64,000 nt of DNA from Saccoglossus kowalevskii (lineage: Eukaryota > Hemichordata > Enteropneusta > Harrimaniidae). Positions within the stretch are counted from its first letter, which is position 1, and every line of letters starts with the position of its first letter. The position numbers were made by a program, and so were the translations under genes. Below, piece after piece: positions 1 to 13,614 of this stretch. The DNA is taken from the NCBI RefSeq assembly GCF_000003605.2, contig NW_003144526.1, positions 1 through 64,000 on the forward strand. Reading direction: 5' to 3'. The notes under the pieces were generated by a model. The model was not told the DNA's origin. It searched no databases and saw nothing but the letters and a program-made list of their open reading frames with translations.

Positions 1-164
1 CATGATTCTTTGTCACACACACAGTGGTCTGAACAAAATGTGATACATTATCACACACAGTGGTCTAAACAAAATGTGATACTTTGTAACACACACAGCG
101 GTCTAAACAAAATGAGATACTTTGTCACACTCAGTGGTCTAAACAAAATGTGATACTTTGTAAC

Positions 165-2768
165 ACACACAGTGTGCTAAACAAAATGTGATACTTTGTC
201 ACACACACAGTGGCCTAAAAAATGTGATACTTTGTAACACACACAGTGTGCTAAACAAAATGTGATACTTTGTCACACACACAGTGCTCTAAACAAAATG
301 TTATACTTTGTAACACACACAGTGGTCTAAACAAAATGTGATACTTTATCACACACACAGTGGTCTGAACAAAATGTGATACTTTGTCACACACACAGTG
401 GTCTGAACAAAATGTGATACTTTGTCACACACACAGTGGTCTAAACAAAATGTGATACTTTGTAACACACACAGTGGTCTAAACAAAATGTGATACTTTG
501 TCACACACACAGTGGTCTAAACAAAATGTAATACTTTGTCACACACACAGTGGTCTAAACAAAATGAGATACTTTGTCACACACACAGTGGTCTAAACAA
601 AATGTGATACTTTGTCACACACACAGTGGTCTAAACAAAATGAGATACTTTGTCACCACACAGTGGTCTAAACAAAATGTGATACTTTGTCACACACACA
701 GTGGTCAAAATAAAATGTGATACTTTGTCACACACACAGTGGTCTAAACAAAATGTGACACTTTGCCACACACACAGTGGTCTGAACAAAATGTGATACT
801 TTGTCACACACACAGTGGTGTAAACAAAATGTGATACTTTGTCACACACAGTGGTCTGAACAAAATGTGATACTTTGTCACTCACACATAGGTCTAAACA
901 AAATGTGATACTTTGTCACACACAGTTGTCTAAACAAAATGTGATACTTTGTCACACACACAGTGGTCTAAACAAAATGAGATACTTTGTCACCACACAG
1001 TGGTCTAAACAAAATGTGATACTTTGTCACACACACAGTGGTCAAAACAAAATGTGATACTTTGTCACACACAGTGGTCTAAACAAAATGTGATACTTTG
1101 TAACACACACAGCGGTCTAAACAAAATGAGATACTTTGTCACACTCAGTGGTCTAAACAAAATGTGATACTTTGTAACACACACAGTGTGCTAAACAAAA
1201 TGTGATACTTTGTCACACACATTGGTCTAAACAAAATGTGATACTTTGTCACACACACAGTGGTCTAAACAAAATGTGATACTTTGTCACACACAGTTGT
1301 CTAAACAAAATGCGATCCTTTGTCAGACACACAGTGGTCTAAAAAATGTGATACTTTGTCACACACACAGTGGTCTAAACAAAATGTTATACTTTGTCAC
1401 ACACACAGTGTGCTAAACAAAATGTGATACTTTGTCACACACACAGTGGCCTAAAAAATGCGATACTTTGTAACACACACGGTGTGCTAAACAAAATGTG
1501 ATACTTTGTCACACACAGAGTGCTCTAAACAAAATGTTATACTTTGTAACACACTCAGTGGTCTAAACAAAATGTGATACTTTATCACACACACAGTGGT
1601 CTGAACAAAATGTGATTCTTTGTCACACACACAGTGGTCTGAACAAAATGTGATACTTTGTCACACACAGTGGTCTAAACAAAATGTGATACTTTGTAAC
1701 ACACACAGCGGTCTAAACAAAATGAGATACTTTGTCACACTCAGTGGTCTAAACAAAATGTGATACTTTGTAACACACACAGTGTGCTAAACAAAATGTG
1801 ATACTTTGTCACACACACATTGTCTAAACAAAATGTGATACTTTGTCACACACACAGTGGTCTAAACAAAATGTGATACTTTGTCACACACAGTGGTCTA
1901 AACAAAATGTGATACTTTGTCACACACACAGTGGTCTAAAAAATGTGATACTTTGTCACACACACAGTGGTCTAAACTAAATGTTATACTTTGTCACACA
2001 CACAGTGTGCTAAACAAAATGTGATACTTTGTCACACACACAGTGGCCTAAAAAATGTGATACTTTGTAACACACACAGTGTGCTAAACAAAATGTGATA
2101 CTTTGTCACACACACAGTGCTCTAAACAAAATGTTATACTTTGTAACACACACAGTGGTCTAAACAAAATGTGATACTTTATCACACACACAGTGGTCTG
2201 AACAAAATGTGATACTTTGTCACACACACAGTGGTCTGAACAAAATGTGATACTTTGTCACACACACAGTGGTCTAAACAAAATGTGATACTTTGTAACA
2301 CACACAGTGGTCTAAACAAAATGTGATACTTTGTCACACACACAGTGGTCTAAACAAAATGTAATACTTTGTCACACACACAGTGGTCTAAACAAAATGA
2401 GATACTTTGTCACACACACAGTGGTCTAAACAAAATGTGATACTTTGTCACACACACAGTGGTCTAAACAAAATGAGATACTTTGTCACCACACAGTGGT
2501 CTAAACAAAATGTGATACTTTGTCACACACACAGTGGTCAAAATAAAATGTGATACTTTGTCACACACACAGTGGTCTAAACAAAATGTGACACTTTGCC
2601 ACACACACAGTGGTCTGAACAAAATGTGATACTTTGTCACACACACAGTGGTGTAAACAAAATGTGATACTTTGTCACACACAGTGGTCTGAACAAAATG
2701 TGATACTTTGTCACTCACACATAGGTCTAAACAAAATGTGATACTTTGTCACACACAGTTGTCTAAAA
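165..2768 (+). repeat. Duplicated cassette, spacing 1833 bp
   Basis: About 770 bp at 165-935 recurs at 1998-2768 with no difference noticed in the lines compared. It carries the same variant order: GTGGCC, GTAAC with GTGTGC, GTGCTCT, GTTATAC, TTATCAC, two TCTGAAC units, GAGATAC, CACCACACAG, a TCAAAATAAAATG unit, GTGACACTTTGCCAC and CACTCACACATAGG. The left parts (near 98 and 1708, each with CAGCGG) are only 1610 bp apart. The first copy therefore lacks about 223 bp, or six monomers, present in the second, between the GTAAC/GTGTGC unit and the GTGGCC unit. Confidence 0.85.
1070..1790 (+). repeat. Cassette shared with 12551-13271
   Basis: The unusual GCGATCC followed by CAGACACACAG at 1312 recurs at 12793, a spacing of 11481 bp. 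Surrounding variant order is shared: CAGCGG, GTGTGC, ACACATTGG, TTGTCT, TCTAAAAAATG, GTTATAC, GGCC with a GCGATAC unit, GGTGTGC and CAGAGTGCTCT. One seen difference is CACTCAG here against CACACACAG near 12620. A related copy with GTGATCC lies at about 9540-10080. Confidence 0.8.
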
Positions 2769-3240
2769 CAAAATGTGATACTTTGTAACACAAACAGTTG
2801 TCTAAACAAAATGAGATACTTTGTCACACTCAGTGGTGTAAACAAAATGTGATACTTTGTAACACACACAGTGTGCTAAACAAAATGTGATACTTTGTCA
2901 CACACACAGTGCTCTAAACAAAATGTTATACTTTGTAACACACACAGTGGTCTAAACAAAATGTGATACTTTATCACACACACAGTGGTCTGAACAAAAT
3001 GTGATACTTTGTCACACACACAGTGGTCTGAACAAAATGTGATACTTTGTCACACACACAGTGGTCTAAACAAAATGTGATACTTTGTAACACACACAGT
3101 GGTCTAAACAAAATGTGATACTTTGTCACACACACAGTGGTCTAAACAAAATGTAATACTTTGTCACACACACAGTGGTCTAAACAAAATGAGATACTTT
3201 GTCACACACACAGTGGTCTAAAACAAAATGTGATACTTTG
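2117..3240 (+). repeat. Local repeat of a GTGCTCT-to-GAGATAC run, spacing 792 bp
   Basis: The run starting at the GTGCTCT unit at 2117 and continuing through GTTATAC, GTAAC, TTATCAC, two TCTGAAC units, GTAAC, GTAATAC and GAGATAC recurs from 2909. The second copy gains one A near 3210 (TCTAAAACAAAATG). This is the same cassette type as the 165-935 block. Confidence 0.75.
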
Positions 3241-3277
3241 TCACACACACAGTGGTCTAAACAAAATGTGATACTTT

Positions 3278-4800
3278 GACACATACAGTGTTTACAAAAT
3301 GTGATACTTTGTCACACACACAGTGTGCTAAACAAAATGTGATACTTTGTGACACACGCAGTGGTCTAAACAAAATGTGATACTTTGTCACACACACAGT
3401 GGTCTAAACAAAATGTGATACTTTGTCACACACACAGTGGTCTAAGCAAAATGTGATACTTTGTAACACACACAGTGGCCTAATCAAAATGTGATACTTT
3501 GTCACTCACACAGTGACCTAAGCAAAATGTGATACTTTGTCACACACACAGAGGTCTAAAAAAATGTGATACTTTGTCATACACACAGTGTGCTAAACGA
3601 AATGTGATACTTGTAACACACACAGTGGTCTAAACAAAATGTGATACTTTGTCACACACACAGTGGTCTAAACAAAATGTGATACTTTGTCACATACACA
3701 GTGGTCTGAACAAAATGTGATACTTTATCACACATACAGTGATCTAAACAAAATGTGATATTTTGTAACACACACAGTGGCCTAAACAAAATGTGATACT
3801 TTGTCACACACACAGTGGTCTAAACAAAATGTGATACTTTGTCACACACACAGTGGTCTAAACAAAATGTGATATTTTGTAACACACACAGTGGTCTAAA
3901 CAAAATAAGATACTTTGTCTCACACAGTGGTCTAAACAAAATGTTATACTTTATCACACACACAGTGGTCTAAACAAAATGTGATACTTTGTCACACACA
4001 CAGTGTTCTAAACAAAATGTGATAATTTGTCACACACAGTGGTCTGAACAAAATGTGATACTTTGTCACTCACACATAGGTCTAAACAAAATGTGATACT
4101 TTGTCACACACAGTTGTCTAAACAAAATGTGATACTTTGTAACACAAACAGTGGTCTAAACAAAATGTGATACTTTATCACACACACAGTGGTCTGAACA
4201 AAATGTGATACTTTGTCACACACACAGTGGTCTAAACAAAATGTGATACTTTGTCATACACACAGTGGTCTAAACAAAATGTGATACTTTGTAACACACA
4301 CAGTGGTCTAAACAAAATGTGATACTTTGTCACACACACAGTGGTCTAAACAAAATGTGATACTTTGACACATACAGTGATCTAAACAAAATGTGATACT
4401 TTGTCACACACACAGTGTGCTAAACAAAATGTGATACTTTGTGACACACGCAGTGGTCTAAACAAAATGTGATACTTTGTCACACACACAGTGGTCTAAA
4501 CAAAATGTGATACTTTGTCACACACACAGTGGTCTAAGCAAAATGTGATACTTTGTCACTCACACAGAGATCTAAACAAAATATGATACTTTGTCATACA
4601 CACAGTGTGCTAAACAAAATGTGATACTTGTAACACACACAGTGGTCTAAACAAAATGTGATACTTTGTCACACACACAGTGGTCTAAACAAAATATGAT
4701 ACTTTGTCACATACACAGTGGTCTGAACAAAATGTGATAATTTGTCACACACACAGAGGTCTAAAAAAATGTGATACTTTGTCATACACACAGTGTGCTA
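3278..4800 (+). repeat. Cassette family with GTGACACACGCAG marker
   Basis: The order is TTGACACATACAG, GTGTGC, GTGACACACGCAG (3351 and 4443), TCTAAGC, then for part of the family GTGGCCTAATC and GTCACTCACACAGAG. The marker unit recurs at 10916 and 28011. The segment 3840-4555 recurs at about 10315-11030 with a spacing of 6475 bp, falling to 6473 after a 2-bp CA difference. Both carry the rare AAAATAAGATAC (3902 and 10377). The unit near 3291 has lost three bases relative to its relatives (GTGTTTACAAAATG). Confidence 0.75.
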
Positions 4801-5506
4801 AACGAAATGTGATACTTGTAACACACACAGTGGTCTAAACAAAATGTGATACTTTGTCACACACACAGTGGTCTAAACAAAATGTGATACTTTGTCACAT
4901 ACACAGTGGTCTGAACAAAATGTGATACTTTATCACACATACAGTGATCTAAACAAATGTGATATTTTGTAACACACACAGTGGTCTAAACAAAATGTGA
5001 TACTTTGTCACACACACAGTGGTCTAAACAAAATGAGATACTTTGTCACCACACAGTGGTCTAAACAAAATGTGATACTTTATCACACACACAGTGGTCT
5101 GAACAAAATGTGATTCTTTGTCACACACACAGTGGTCTGAACAAAATGTGATACTTTGTCACACACAGTGGTCTAAACAAAATGTGATACTTTGAAACAC
5201 ACACTGCGGTCTAAACAAAATGAGATACTTTGTCACACTCAGTGGTCTAAACAAAATGTGATACTTTGTAACACACACAGTGTGCTAAACAAAATGTGAT
5301 ACTTTGTCACACACACATTGGTCTAAACAAAATGTGATACTTTGTCACACACACAGTGGTCTAAACAAAATGTTATACTTTGTCACACACACAGTGTGCT
5401 AAACAAAATGTGATACTTTGTCACACACACAGTGGCCTAAAAAAATGTGATACTTTGTAACACACACAGTGTGCTTAACAAAATGTGATACTTTGTCACA
5501 CACACA

Positions 5507-5734
5507 GTGCTCTAAACAAAATGTTATACTTTGTAACACACACAGTGGTCTAAACAAAATGTGATACTTTATCACACACACAGTGGTCTGAACAAAATGT
5601 GATACTTTGTCACACGCACAGTGCTCTAAACAAAATGTTATACTTTGTAACACACACAGTGGTCTAAACAAAATGTGATACTTTATCACACACACAGTGG
5701 TCTGAACAAAATGTGATACTTTGTCACACACACA
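5507..5734 (+). repeat. Three-monomer (114-bp) tandem duplication
   Basis: A GTGCTCT / GTTATAC with GTAAC / TTATCAC with TCTGAAC trio is present twice in tandem (units starting 5507 and 5621). The same trio duplication is seen at 28323/28437 and 50847/50961. Because 114 is divisible by 3 and the trio lacks the usual minus-strand stops, it leaves a long meaningless open frame on the minus strand. Confidence 0.85.
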
Positions 5735-6114
5735 GTGGTCTGAACAAAATGTGATACTTTGTCACACACACAGTGGTCTAAACAAAATGTGATACTTTGT
5801 AACACACACAGTGGTCTAAACAAAATGTGATACTTTGTCACACACACAGTGGTCTAAACAAAATGTGATACTTTGTCACACACACAGTGGTCTAAACAAA
5901 ATGTGATACTTTGTCACACACACAGTGGTCTAAACAAAATGAGATACTTTGTCACACACACAGTGGTCTAAACAAAATGTGATACTTTGTCACACACACA
6001 GTGGTCTAAACAAAATGAGATACTTTGTCACCACACAGTGGTCTAAACAAAATGTGATACTTTGTCACACACACAGTGGTCAAAACAAAATGTGATACTT
6101 TGTCACACACAGTG

Positions 6115-6675
6115 GTCTGAACAAAATGTGATATTTTGTCACTCACACATAGGTCTAAACAAAATGTGATACTTTGTCACACACAGTTGTCTAAACAAAA
6201 TGTGATACTTTGTAACACAAACAGTGGTCTAAACAAAATGTGATACTTTATCACACACTCATTGGTATGAACAAAATGTGATACTTTGTCACACACACAG
6301 TGGTCTAAACAAAATGTTATACTTTGTAACACACACAGTGGTCTAAACAAAATGTGATACTTTATCACACACACAGTGGTCTGAACAAAATGTGATTCTT
6401 TGTCACACACACAGTGGTCTGAACAAAATGTGATACTTTGTCACACACAGTGGTCTAAACAAAATGTGATACTTTGTAACACACACAGCGGTCTAAACAA
6501 AATGAGATACTTTGTCACACTCAGTGGTCTAAACAAAATGTGATACTTTGTAACACACACAGTGTGCTAAACAAAATGTGATACTTTGTCACACACACAT
6601 TGGTCTAAACAAAATGTGATACTTTGTCACACACACAGTGGTCTAAACAAAATGTGATACTTCGTCACACACAGT
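6115..6675 (+). repeat. Segment copied at 23390-23950
   Basis: The spacing is 17275 bp. Both copies carry the rare ACTCATTGGTATGAAC (6261 and 23536) and GATACTTCGTC (6661 and 23936). Differences seen include GAGATAC against GAAATAC and TACTTTATC against TACTCTATC. Just upstream the copies differ by two whole monomers, typical of unequal exchange. Confidence 0.8.
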
Positions 6676-7199
6676 GGTCTAAACAAAATGTGATACTTTG
6701 TCACACACACAGTGGTCTAAAAAATGTGATACTTTGTCACACACACAGTGGTCTAAACAAAATGTTATACTTTGTCACACACACAGTGTGCTAAACAAAA
6801 TGTGATACTTTGTCACACACACAGTGGCCTAAAAAAATGTGATACTTTGTAACACACACAGTGTGCTAAACAAAATGTGATACTTTGTCACACACACAGT
6901 GCTTTAAACAAAATGTTATACTTTGTAACACACACAGTGGTCTAAACAAAATGTGATACTTTATCACACACACAGTGGTCTGAACAAAATGTGATACTTT
7001 GTCACACACACAGTGGTCTGAACAAAATGTGATACTTTGTCACACACACAGTGGTCTAAACAAAATGTGATACTTTGTAACACACACAGTGGTCTAAACA
7101 AAATGTGATATTTTGTCACACACACAGTGTGCTAAACAAAATGTGATACTTTGTCACACACACAGTGCTCTAAACAAAATGTTATACTTTGTAACACAC

Positions 7200-7755
7200 A
7201 CAGTGGTCTAAACAAAATGTGATACTTTATCACACACACAGTGGTCTAAACAAAATGTGATACTTTGTCACACACACAGTGGTCTAAACAAAATGAGATA
7301 CTTTGTCACCACACAGTGGTCTAAACAAAATGTGATACTTTATCACACACACAGTGGTCTAAACAAAATGTGATTCTTTGTCACACACACAGTGGTCTGA
7401 ACAAAATGTGATACTTTGTCACACACACAGTGGTCTAAACAAAATGAGATACTTTGTCACACACACAGTGGTCTAAACAAAATGTGATACTTTGTCACAC
7501 ACACAGTGGTCTAAACAAAATGAGATACTTTGTCACCACACAGAGGTCTAAACAAAATGTGATACTTTGTCACACACACAGTGGTCAAAACAAAATGTGA
7601 TACTTTGTCACACACACAGTGGTCTGAACAAAATGTGATACTTTGTCACACACACAGTGGTCTAAACAAAATGTGATACTTTGTCACACACAGTGGTCTG
7701 AACAAAATGTGATACTTTGTCACTCACACATAGGTCTAAACAAAATGTGATACTT
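7200..7755 (+). repeat. Segment copied at about 57989-58546
   Basis: This segment shares the GAGATAC, CACCACACAG, TTATCAC, GTGATTC, TCTGAAC, GAGATAC, CACCACACAG, TCAAAAC, TCTGAAC and CACTCACACATAGG order with the later copy. The spacing is 50789 bp, becoming 50791 after one extra CA at about 58180. One substitution seen is CAGAGG here for CAGTGG there. It is the widest separation I matched in the window. Confidence 0.7.
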
Positions 7756-8049
7756 TGTCACACACACAGTGATCTGAACAAAATGAGATACTTTGTCACA
7801 CACACAGCGGTCTAAACAAAATGTGATACTATCTCATACACACAGTGTGCTAAACAAAATGTGATACTTTGTAACACACAGTGGTCTAAACAAAATGTGA
7901 TACTTTGTCACACACACAGTGGTCTAAACAAAATGTGATACTTTGTCACATACACAGTGGTCTGAACAAAATGTGATACTTTGTCACACACACAGTGGTC
8001 TAAACAAAATGTGATACTTTGTCACACACACAGTGGTCTAAACAAAATG

Positions 8050-9240
8050 TGATACTTTGTCACACACACAGTGTGCTAAACGAAATGTGATACTTTATCA
8101 CACACACAGTGGTCTAAACAAAATGTGATACTTTGTCACACACAGTGGTCTAAACAAAATGTGATACTTTATCACACACACAGTGGTCTAAACAAAATGT
8201 GACACTTTGCCACACACACAGTGGTCTAAACAAAAAGTGATACTTTATCACACACACAGTGTGCTAAACAAAATGTGATACTTTGTCACACACAGTGCTC
8301 TAAACAAAATGTGATACTTTGTAACACACACAGTGGTCTAAACAAAATGTGATACTTTATCACACACACAGTGGTCTGAACAAAATGTGATACTTTGTCA
8401 CACACACAGTGGTCTGAACAAAATGTGATACTTTGTCACACACACAGTGGTCTAAACAAAATGTGATACTTTGTCATACACACAGTGGTCAAAACAAAAT
8501 GTGATACTTTGTCACATACACAGTGGTCTGAACAAAATGTGATACTTTGTCACACACACAGTGGTCTAAACAAAATGTGATACTTTGTCATACACACAGT
8601 GTGCTAAACAAAATGTGATACTTTGTAACACACAGTGGTCTAAACAAAATGTGATACTTTGTCACACACACAGTGGTCTAAACAAAATGTGATACTTTGT
8701 CACATACACAGTGGTCTGAACAAAATGTGATACTTTGTCACACACACAGTGGTCTAAACAAAATGTGATACTTTGTCACACACACCGTGGTCTAAACAAA
8801 ATGTGATACTTTGTCACACACAGTGGTCTAAACAAAATGTGATACTTTATCACACACACAGTGGTCTAAACAAAATGTGATACTTTGCCACACACACAGT
8901 GGTCTAAACAAAATGTGATACTTTATCACACACACAGTGGTCTAAACAAAATGTGATACTTTGTCACACACAGTGTGCTAAACAAAATGTGATACTTTAT
9001 CACACACACAGTGCTCTAAACAAAATGTGATACTTTGTAACACACACAGAGGTCTAAACAAAATGTGATACTTTATCACACACACAGTGGTCTGAACAAA
9101 ATGTGATACTTTGTCACACACACAGTGGTCTGAACAAAATGTGATACTTTGTCACACACACAGTGGTCTTAACAAAATGTGATACTTTGTCATACACACA
9201 GTGTGCTAAACAAAATGTGATACTTTGTCACACACACAGT
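8050..9240 (+). repeat. CGAAATG / GCCAC / AAAAGTG cassette family, early copies
   Basis: This holds two tandem-like versions of the cassette, with GTGTGCTAAACGAAATG, TTATCAC, a 36-bp unit, GTGACACTTTGCCAC, AAAAAGTGATAC, GTGTGC, GTGCTCT, GTAAC, TTATCAC, TCTGAAC and GTCATAC in order. The second version has lost the GACAC and AAAAGTG changes. Related copies start near 14391, 26770, 31960, 32529, 34560, 35656, 37205, 40677, 42770, 47676, 56523, 60467, 61708 and 62380. Confidence 0.7.
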
Positions 9241-9799
9241 GGTCTAAACAAAATGTGATCGTTTGTCACACACACAGTGGTCTAAACAAAATGTGATACT
9301 TTGTAACACACACAGTGGTCTAAACAAAATGTGATACTTTGTAACACACACAGCGGTCTAAACAAAATGAGATACTTTGTCACACTCAGTGGTCTAAACA
9401 AAATGTGATACTTTGTAACACACACAGTGTGCTAAACAGAATGTGATACTTTGTCACACACACATTGGTCTAAACAAAATGTGATACTTTGTCACACACA
9501 CAGTGGTCTAAACAAAATGTGATACTTTGTCACACACAGTTGTCTAAACAAAATGTGATCCTTTGTCAGACACACAGTGGTCTAAAAAATGTGATACTTT
9601 GTCACACACACAGTGGTCTAAACAAAATGTTATACTTTGTCACACACACAGTGTGCTAAACAAAATGTGATACTTTGTCACACACACAGTGGCCTAAAAA
9701 ATGTGATACTTTGTAACACACACAGTGTGCTAAACAAAATGTGATACTTTGTCACACACAGAGTGCTCTAAACAAAATGTTATACTTTGTAACACACTC

Positions 9800-10135
9800 A
9801 GTGGTCTAAACAAAATGTGATACTTTATCACACACACAGTGGTCTGAACAAAATGTGACTCTTTGTCACACACACAGTGGTCTGAACAAAATGTGATACT
9901 TTGTCACACACAGTGGTCTAAACAAAATGTGATAATTTGTAACACACACAGCGGTCTAAACAAAATGAGATACTTTGTCACACTCAGTGGTCTAAACAAA
10001 ATGTGATACTTTGTAACACACACAGTGTGCTAAACAAAATGTGATACTTTGTCACACACACATTGGTCTAAACAAAATGTGATACTTTGTCACACACACA
10101 GTGGTCTAAACAAAATGTGATACTTTGTCACACAC
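9800..10135 (+). repeat. Segment copied at 36757-37092
   Basis: Both copies carry the rare GTGACTCTTTG (9857 and 36814) followed by GATAATTTGTAACAC before CAGCGG. The spacing is 26957 bp. Two shared private changes in one run make common descent much more likely than chance. Confidence 0.8.
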
Positions 10136-11079
10136 AGTGGTCTAAACAAAATGTGATACTTTGTCACACACACAGTGGTCTAAAAAATGTGATACTTTGT
10201 CACACACACAGTGGTCTAAACAAAAATGTGATATTTTGTAACATACATAGTAGTCTAAACAAAATGTGATACTTTTGTCACACACACAGTGGTATAATCA
10301 AAATGTGATACTTTGTCACACACACAGTGGTCTAAAACAAAATGTGATATTTTGTAACACACTCAGTGGTATAAACAAAATAAGATACTTTGTATCACAC
10401 AGTGGTCTAAACAAAATGTTATACTTTATCACACACACAGTGGTCTAAACAAAATGTGATACTTTGTCACACACACAGTGTTCTAAACAAAATGTGATAA
10501 TTTGTCACACACAGTGGTCTGAACAAAATGTGATACTTTGTCACTCACACATAGGTCTAAACAAAATGTGATACTTTGTCACACACAGTTGTCTAAACAA
10601 AATGTGATACTTTGTAACACAAACAGTGGTCTAAACAAAATGTGATACTTTATCACACACACAGTGGTCTGAACAAAATGTGATACTTTGTCACACACAC
10701 AGTGGTCTAAACAAAATGTGATACTTTGTCATACACACAGTGGTCTAAACAAAATGTGATACTTTGTAACACACACAGTGGTCTAAACAAAATGTGATAC
10801 TTTGTCACACACACAGTGGTCTAAACAAAATGTGATACTTTGACACATACAGTGATCTAAACAAAATGTGATACTTTGTCACACACAGTGTGCTAAACAA
10901 AATGTGATACTTTGTGACACACGCAGTGGTCTAAACAAAATGTGATACTTTGTCACACACACAGTGGTCTAAACAAAATGTGATACTTTGTCACACACAC
11001 AGTGGTCTAAGCAAAATGTGATACTTTGTAACACACACAGTGGCCTAATCAAAATGTGATACTTTGTCACTCACACAGA

Positions 11080-11800
11080 GATCTAAACAAAAATATGAAT
11101 ACTTTGTCACACACACAGTGTGCTAAACAAAATGTGATACTTTGTCACACACACAGTGGCCTAACAAATGTGATACTTTGTAACACACACAGTGTGCTAA
11201 ACAAAATGTGATACTTTGTCACACACACAGTGCTCTAAACAAAATGTTATACTTTGTAACACACACAGTGGTCTAAACAAAATGTGATACTTTGTAACAC
11301 ACACAGTGACGTAAGCAAAATGTGATACTTTGTCACACACACAGAGGTTTAAAAAAATGTGATACTTTGTCATACACACAGTGTGTTAAACGAAATGTGA
11401 TACTTGTAACACACACAGTGGTCTAAACAAAATGTGATACTTTGTCACACACACAGTGGTGTAAACAAAATGTGATACTTTGTCACATACACAGTGGTGT
11501 GAACAAAATGTGATACTTTATCGCACATACAGTGGTTTAAACAAAATGTGATATTTTGTAACACACACAGTGGCCTAAACATAAATGTGATTATTTGTTC
11601 ACACACACAGTGTTTGAACAAAAATGTGAATACTTTGTCACGCACACAGGTGGTGTAAAACAAAAATGTGATACTTTGTCATACACACAGTGGTCAAAAC
11701 AAAAATGTGATACTTTTTCACATACACAGTGGTTGAACAAAAATGTGATTTTTGTCACACACACAGTGGTATAAACAAAATGTGATATTTTGTCATACAC
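11080..11800 (+). repeat. Eroded stretch of the array
   Basis: Monomers remain recognisable but carry many isolated changes: extra A in the A-run (AAAAATGTG), ATGAATAC, GTGTTTGAAC, GTGTGAAC, ATCGCAC, GTTCACAC, CAGGTGGTGTAAAAC and TTTTTCAC. The density of private indels is far above the neighbours. It may be an old part of the array outside recent exchange, or a stretch of poorer consensus quality in the assembly. The sequence alone cannot decide. Confidence 0.6.
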
Positions 11801-12159
11801 ACAGTGTGCTAAACAAAATGTGATACTTTGTAACACACAGTGGTTTAAACAAAATGTGATACTTTGTCACACACACAGTGGTCTAAACAAAATGTGATAC
11901 TTTGTCACATACACAGTGGTCTGAACAAAATGTGATACTTTATCACACATACAGTGATTTAAACAAAATGTGATACTTTGTAACACACACAGTGGCCTAA
12001 ACAAAATGTGATACTTTGTCACACACACAGTGGTTTAAACAAAATGTGATACTTTGTCACTCACACAGTGGTCTAAACAAAATGTGATACTTTGACACAT
12101 ACAGTGATCTAAACAAAATGTGATACTTTGTCACACATACAGTGATCTAAACAAAATGT

Positions 12160-12500
12160 GATACTTTTATAACACACACAGTGGTCTAAACAAAATGAGA
12201 TACTTGTCACACACATAGTGGTTAAACAAAATGTGATACTTTGTCACACACACAGTGGTATAAACAAAAATGTGATACTCTGTCACACATACAGTGGTAT
12301 AAACAAAATGTGATACTTTGTCACACACACAGTTGTATAAACAAAGTGAGATACTCTGTCACACACAGTGGTATAAACAAAATGTGATACGTTGTCACAC
12401 ACAAAGTGGTATAAACAAAATGAGATACTTTGTCACCACACAGTGGTTTAAATAAAATGTGATACTTTGTCACACACACAGTGGTATAAACAAAATGTGA
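12160..12500 (+). repeat. Second eroded stretch with GTATAAAC units
   Basis: Several successive monomers read GTATAAAC instead of GTCTAAAC, with single-base gaps (GATACTTGTC, GTGGTTAAAC), TACGTTG and TACTCTG. The same GATACGTTGTCAC with ACAAAGTGG order appears near 38280 in units with ordinary GTCTAAAC, so this block and the 38.0-38.4 kb block are relatives and the GTATAAAC changes here are local. Confidence 0.6.
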
Positions 12501-13614
12501 TACTTTGTCACACACAGTGGTCTAAACAAAATGTGATACTTTGTCACACACAGTGGTCTAAACAAAATGTGATACTTTGTAACACACACAGCGGTCTAAA
12601 CAAAATGAGATACTTTGTCACACACACAGTGGTCTAAACAAAATGTGATACTTTGTAACACACACAGTGTGCTAAACAAAATGTGATACTTTGTCACACA
12701 CATTGGTCTAAACAAAATGTGATACTTTGTCACACACACAGTGGTCTAAACAAAATGTGATACTTTGTCACACACAGTTGTCTAAACAAAATGCGATCCT
12801 TTGTCAGACACACAGTGGTCTAAAAAATGTGATACTTTGTCACACACACAGTGGTCTAAACAAAATGTTATACTTTGTCACACACACAGTATGCTAAACA
12901 AAATGTGATACTTTGTCACACACACAGTGGCCTAAAAAATGCGATACTTTGTAACACACACGGTGTGCTAAACAAAATGTGATACTTTGTCACACACAGA
13001 GTGCTCTAAACAAAATGTTATACTTTGTAACACACTCAGTGGTCTAAACAAAATGTGATACTTCATCACACACACAGTGGTCTGAACAAAATGTGATTCT
13101 TTGTCACACACACAGTGGTCTGAACAAAATGTGATACTTTGTCACACACAGTGGTCTAAACAAAATGTGATACTTTGTAACACACACAGCGGTCTAAACA
13201 AAATGAGATACTTTGTCACACTCAGTGGTCTAAACAAAATGTGATACTTTGTAACACACACAGTGTGCTAAACAAAATGTGATACTTTGTCACACACACA
13301 TTGGTCTAAACAAAATGTGATACTTTGTCACACACACAGTGGTCTAAACAAAATGTGATACTTTATCACACACACAGTGTTCTGAACAAAATGTGATACT
13401 TTGTCACACACACAGTGGTCTAAACAAAATGTGATACTTTATCACACACACAGTGGTCTGAACAAAATGTGATACTTTGTCACACACACAGTGGTCTGAA
13501 CAAAATGTGATACTTTGTCACACACACAGTGGTCTAAACAAAATGTGATACTTTGTCATACACACAGTGTGCTAAACAAAATGTGATACTTTGTAACACA
13601 CACAGTGGTCTAAA

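Noticed and set aside
5399-5731. A 110-codon minus-strand open frame, and about 35 similar frames of 60-115 codons on both strands
   Set aside because: They are made only of the satellite unit read in shifting frames, begin and end wherever variant monomers remove or restore stops, and recur wherever the same cassette does. There is no domain, no codon bias and no independent start context.
11080-11800. A degraded transposon or gene inside the array
   Set aside because: All bases can still be assigned to monomers with indels and substitutions, and no foreign sequence or target-site duplication is seen.
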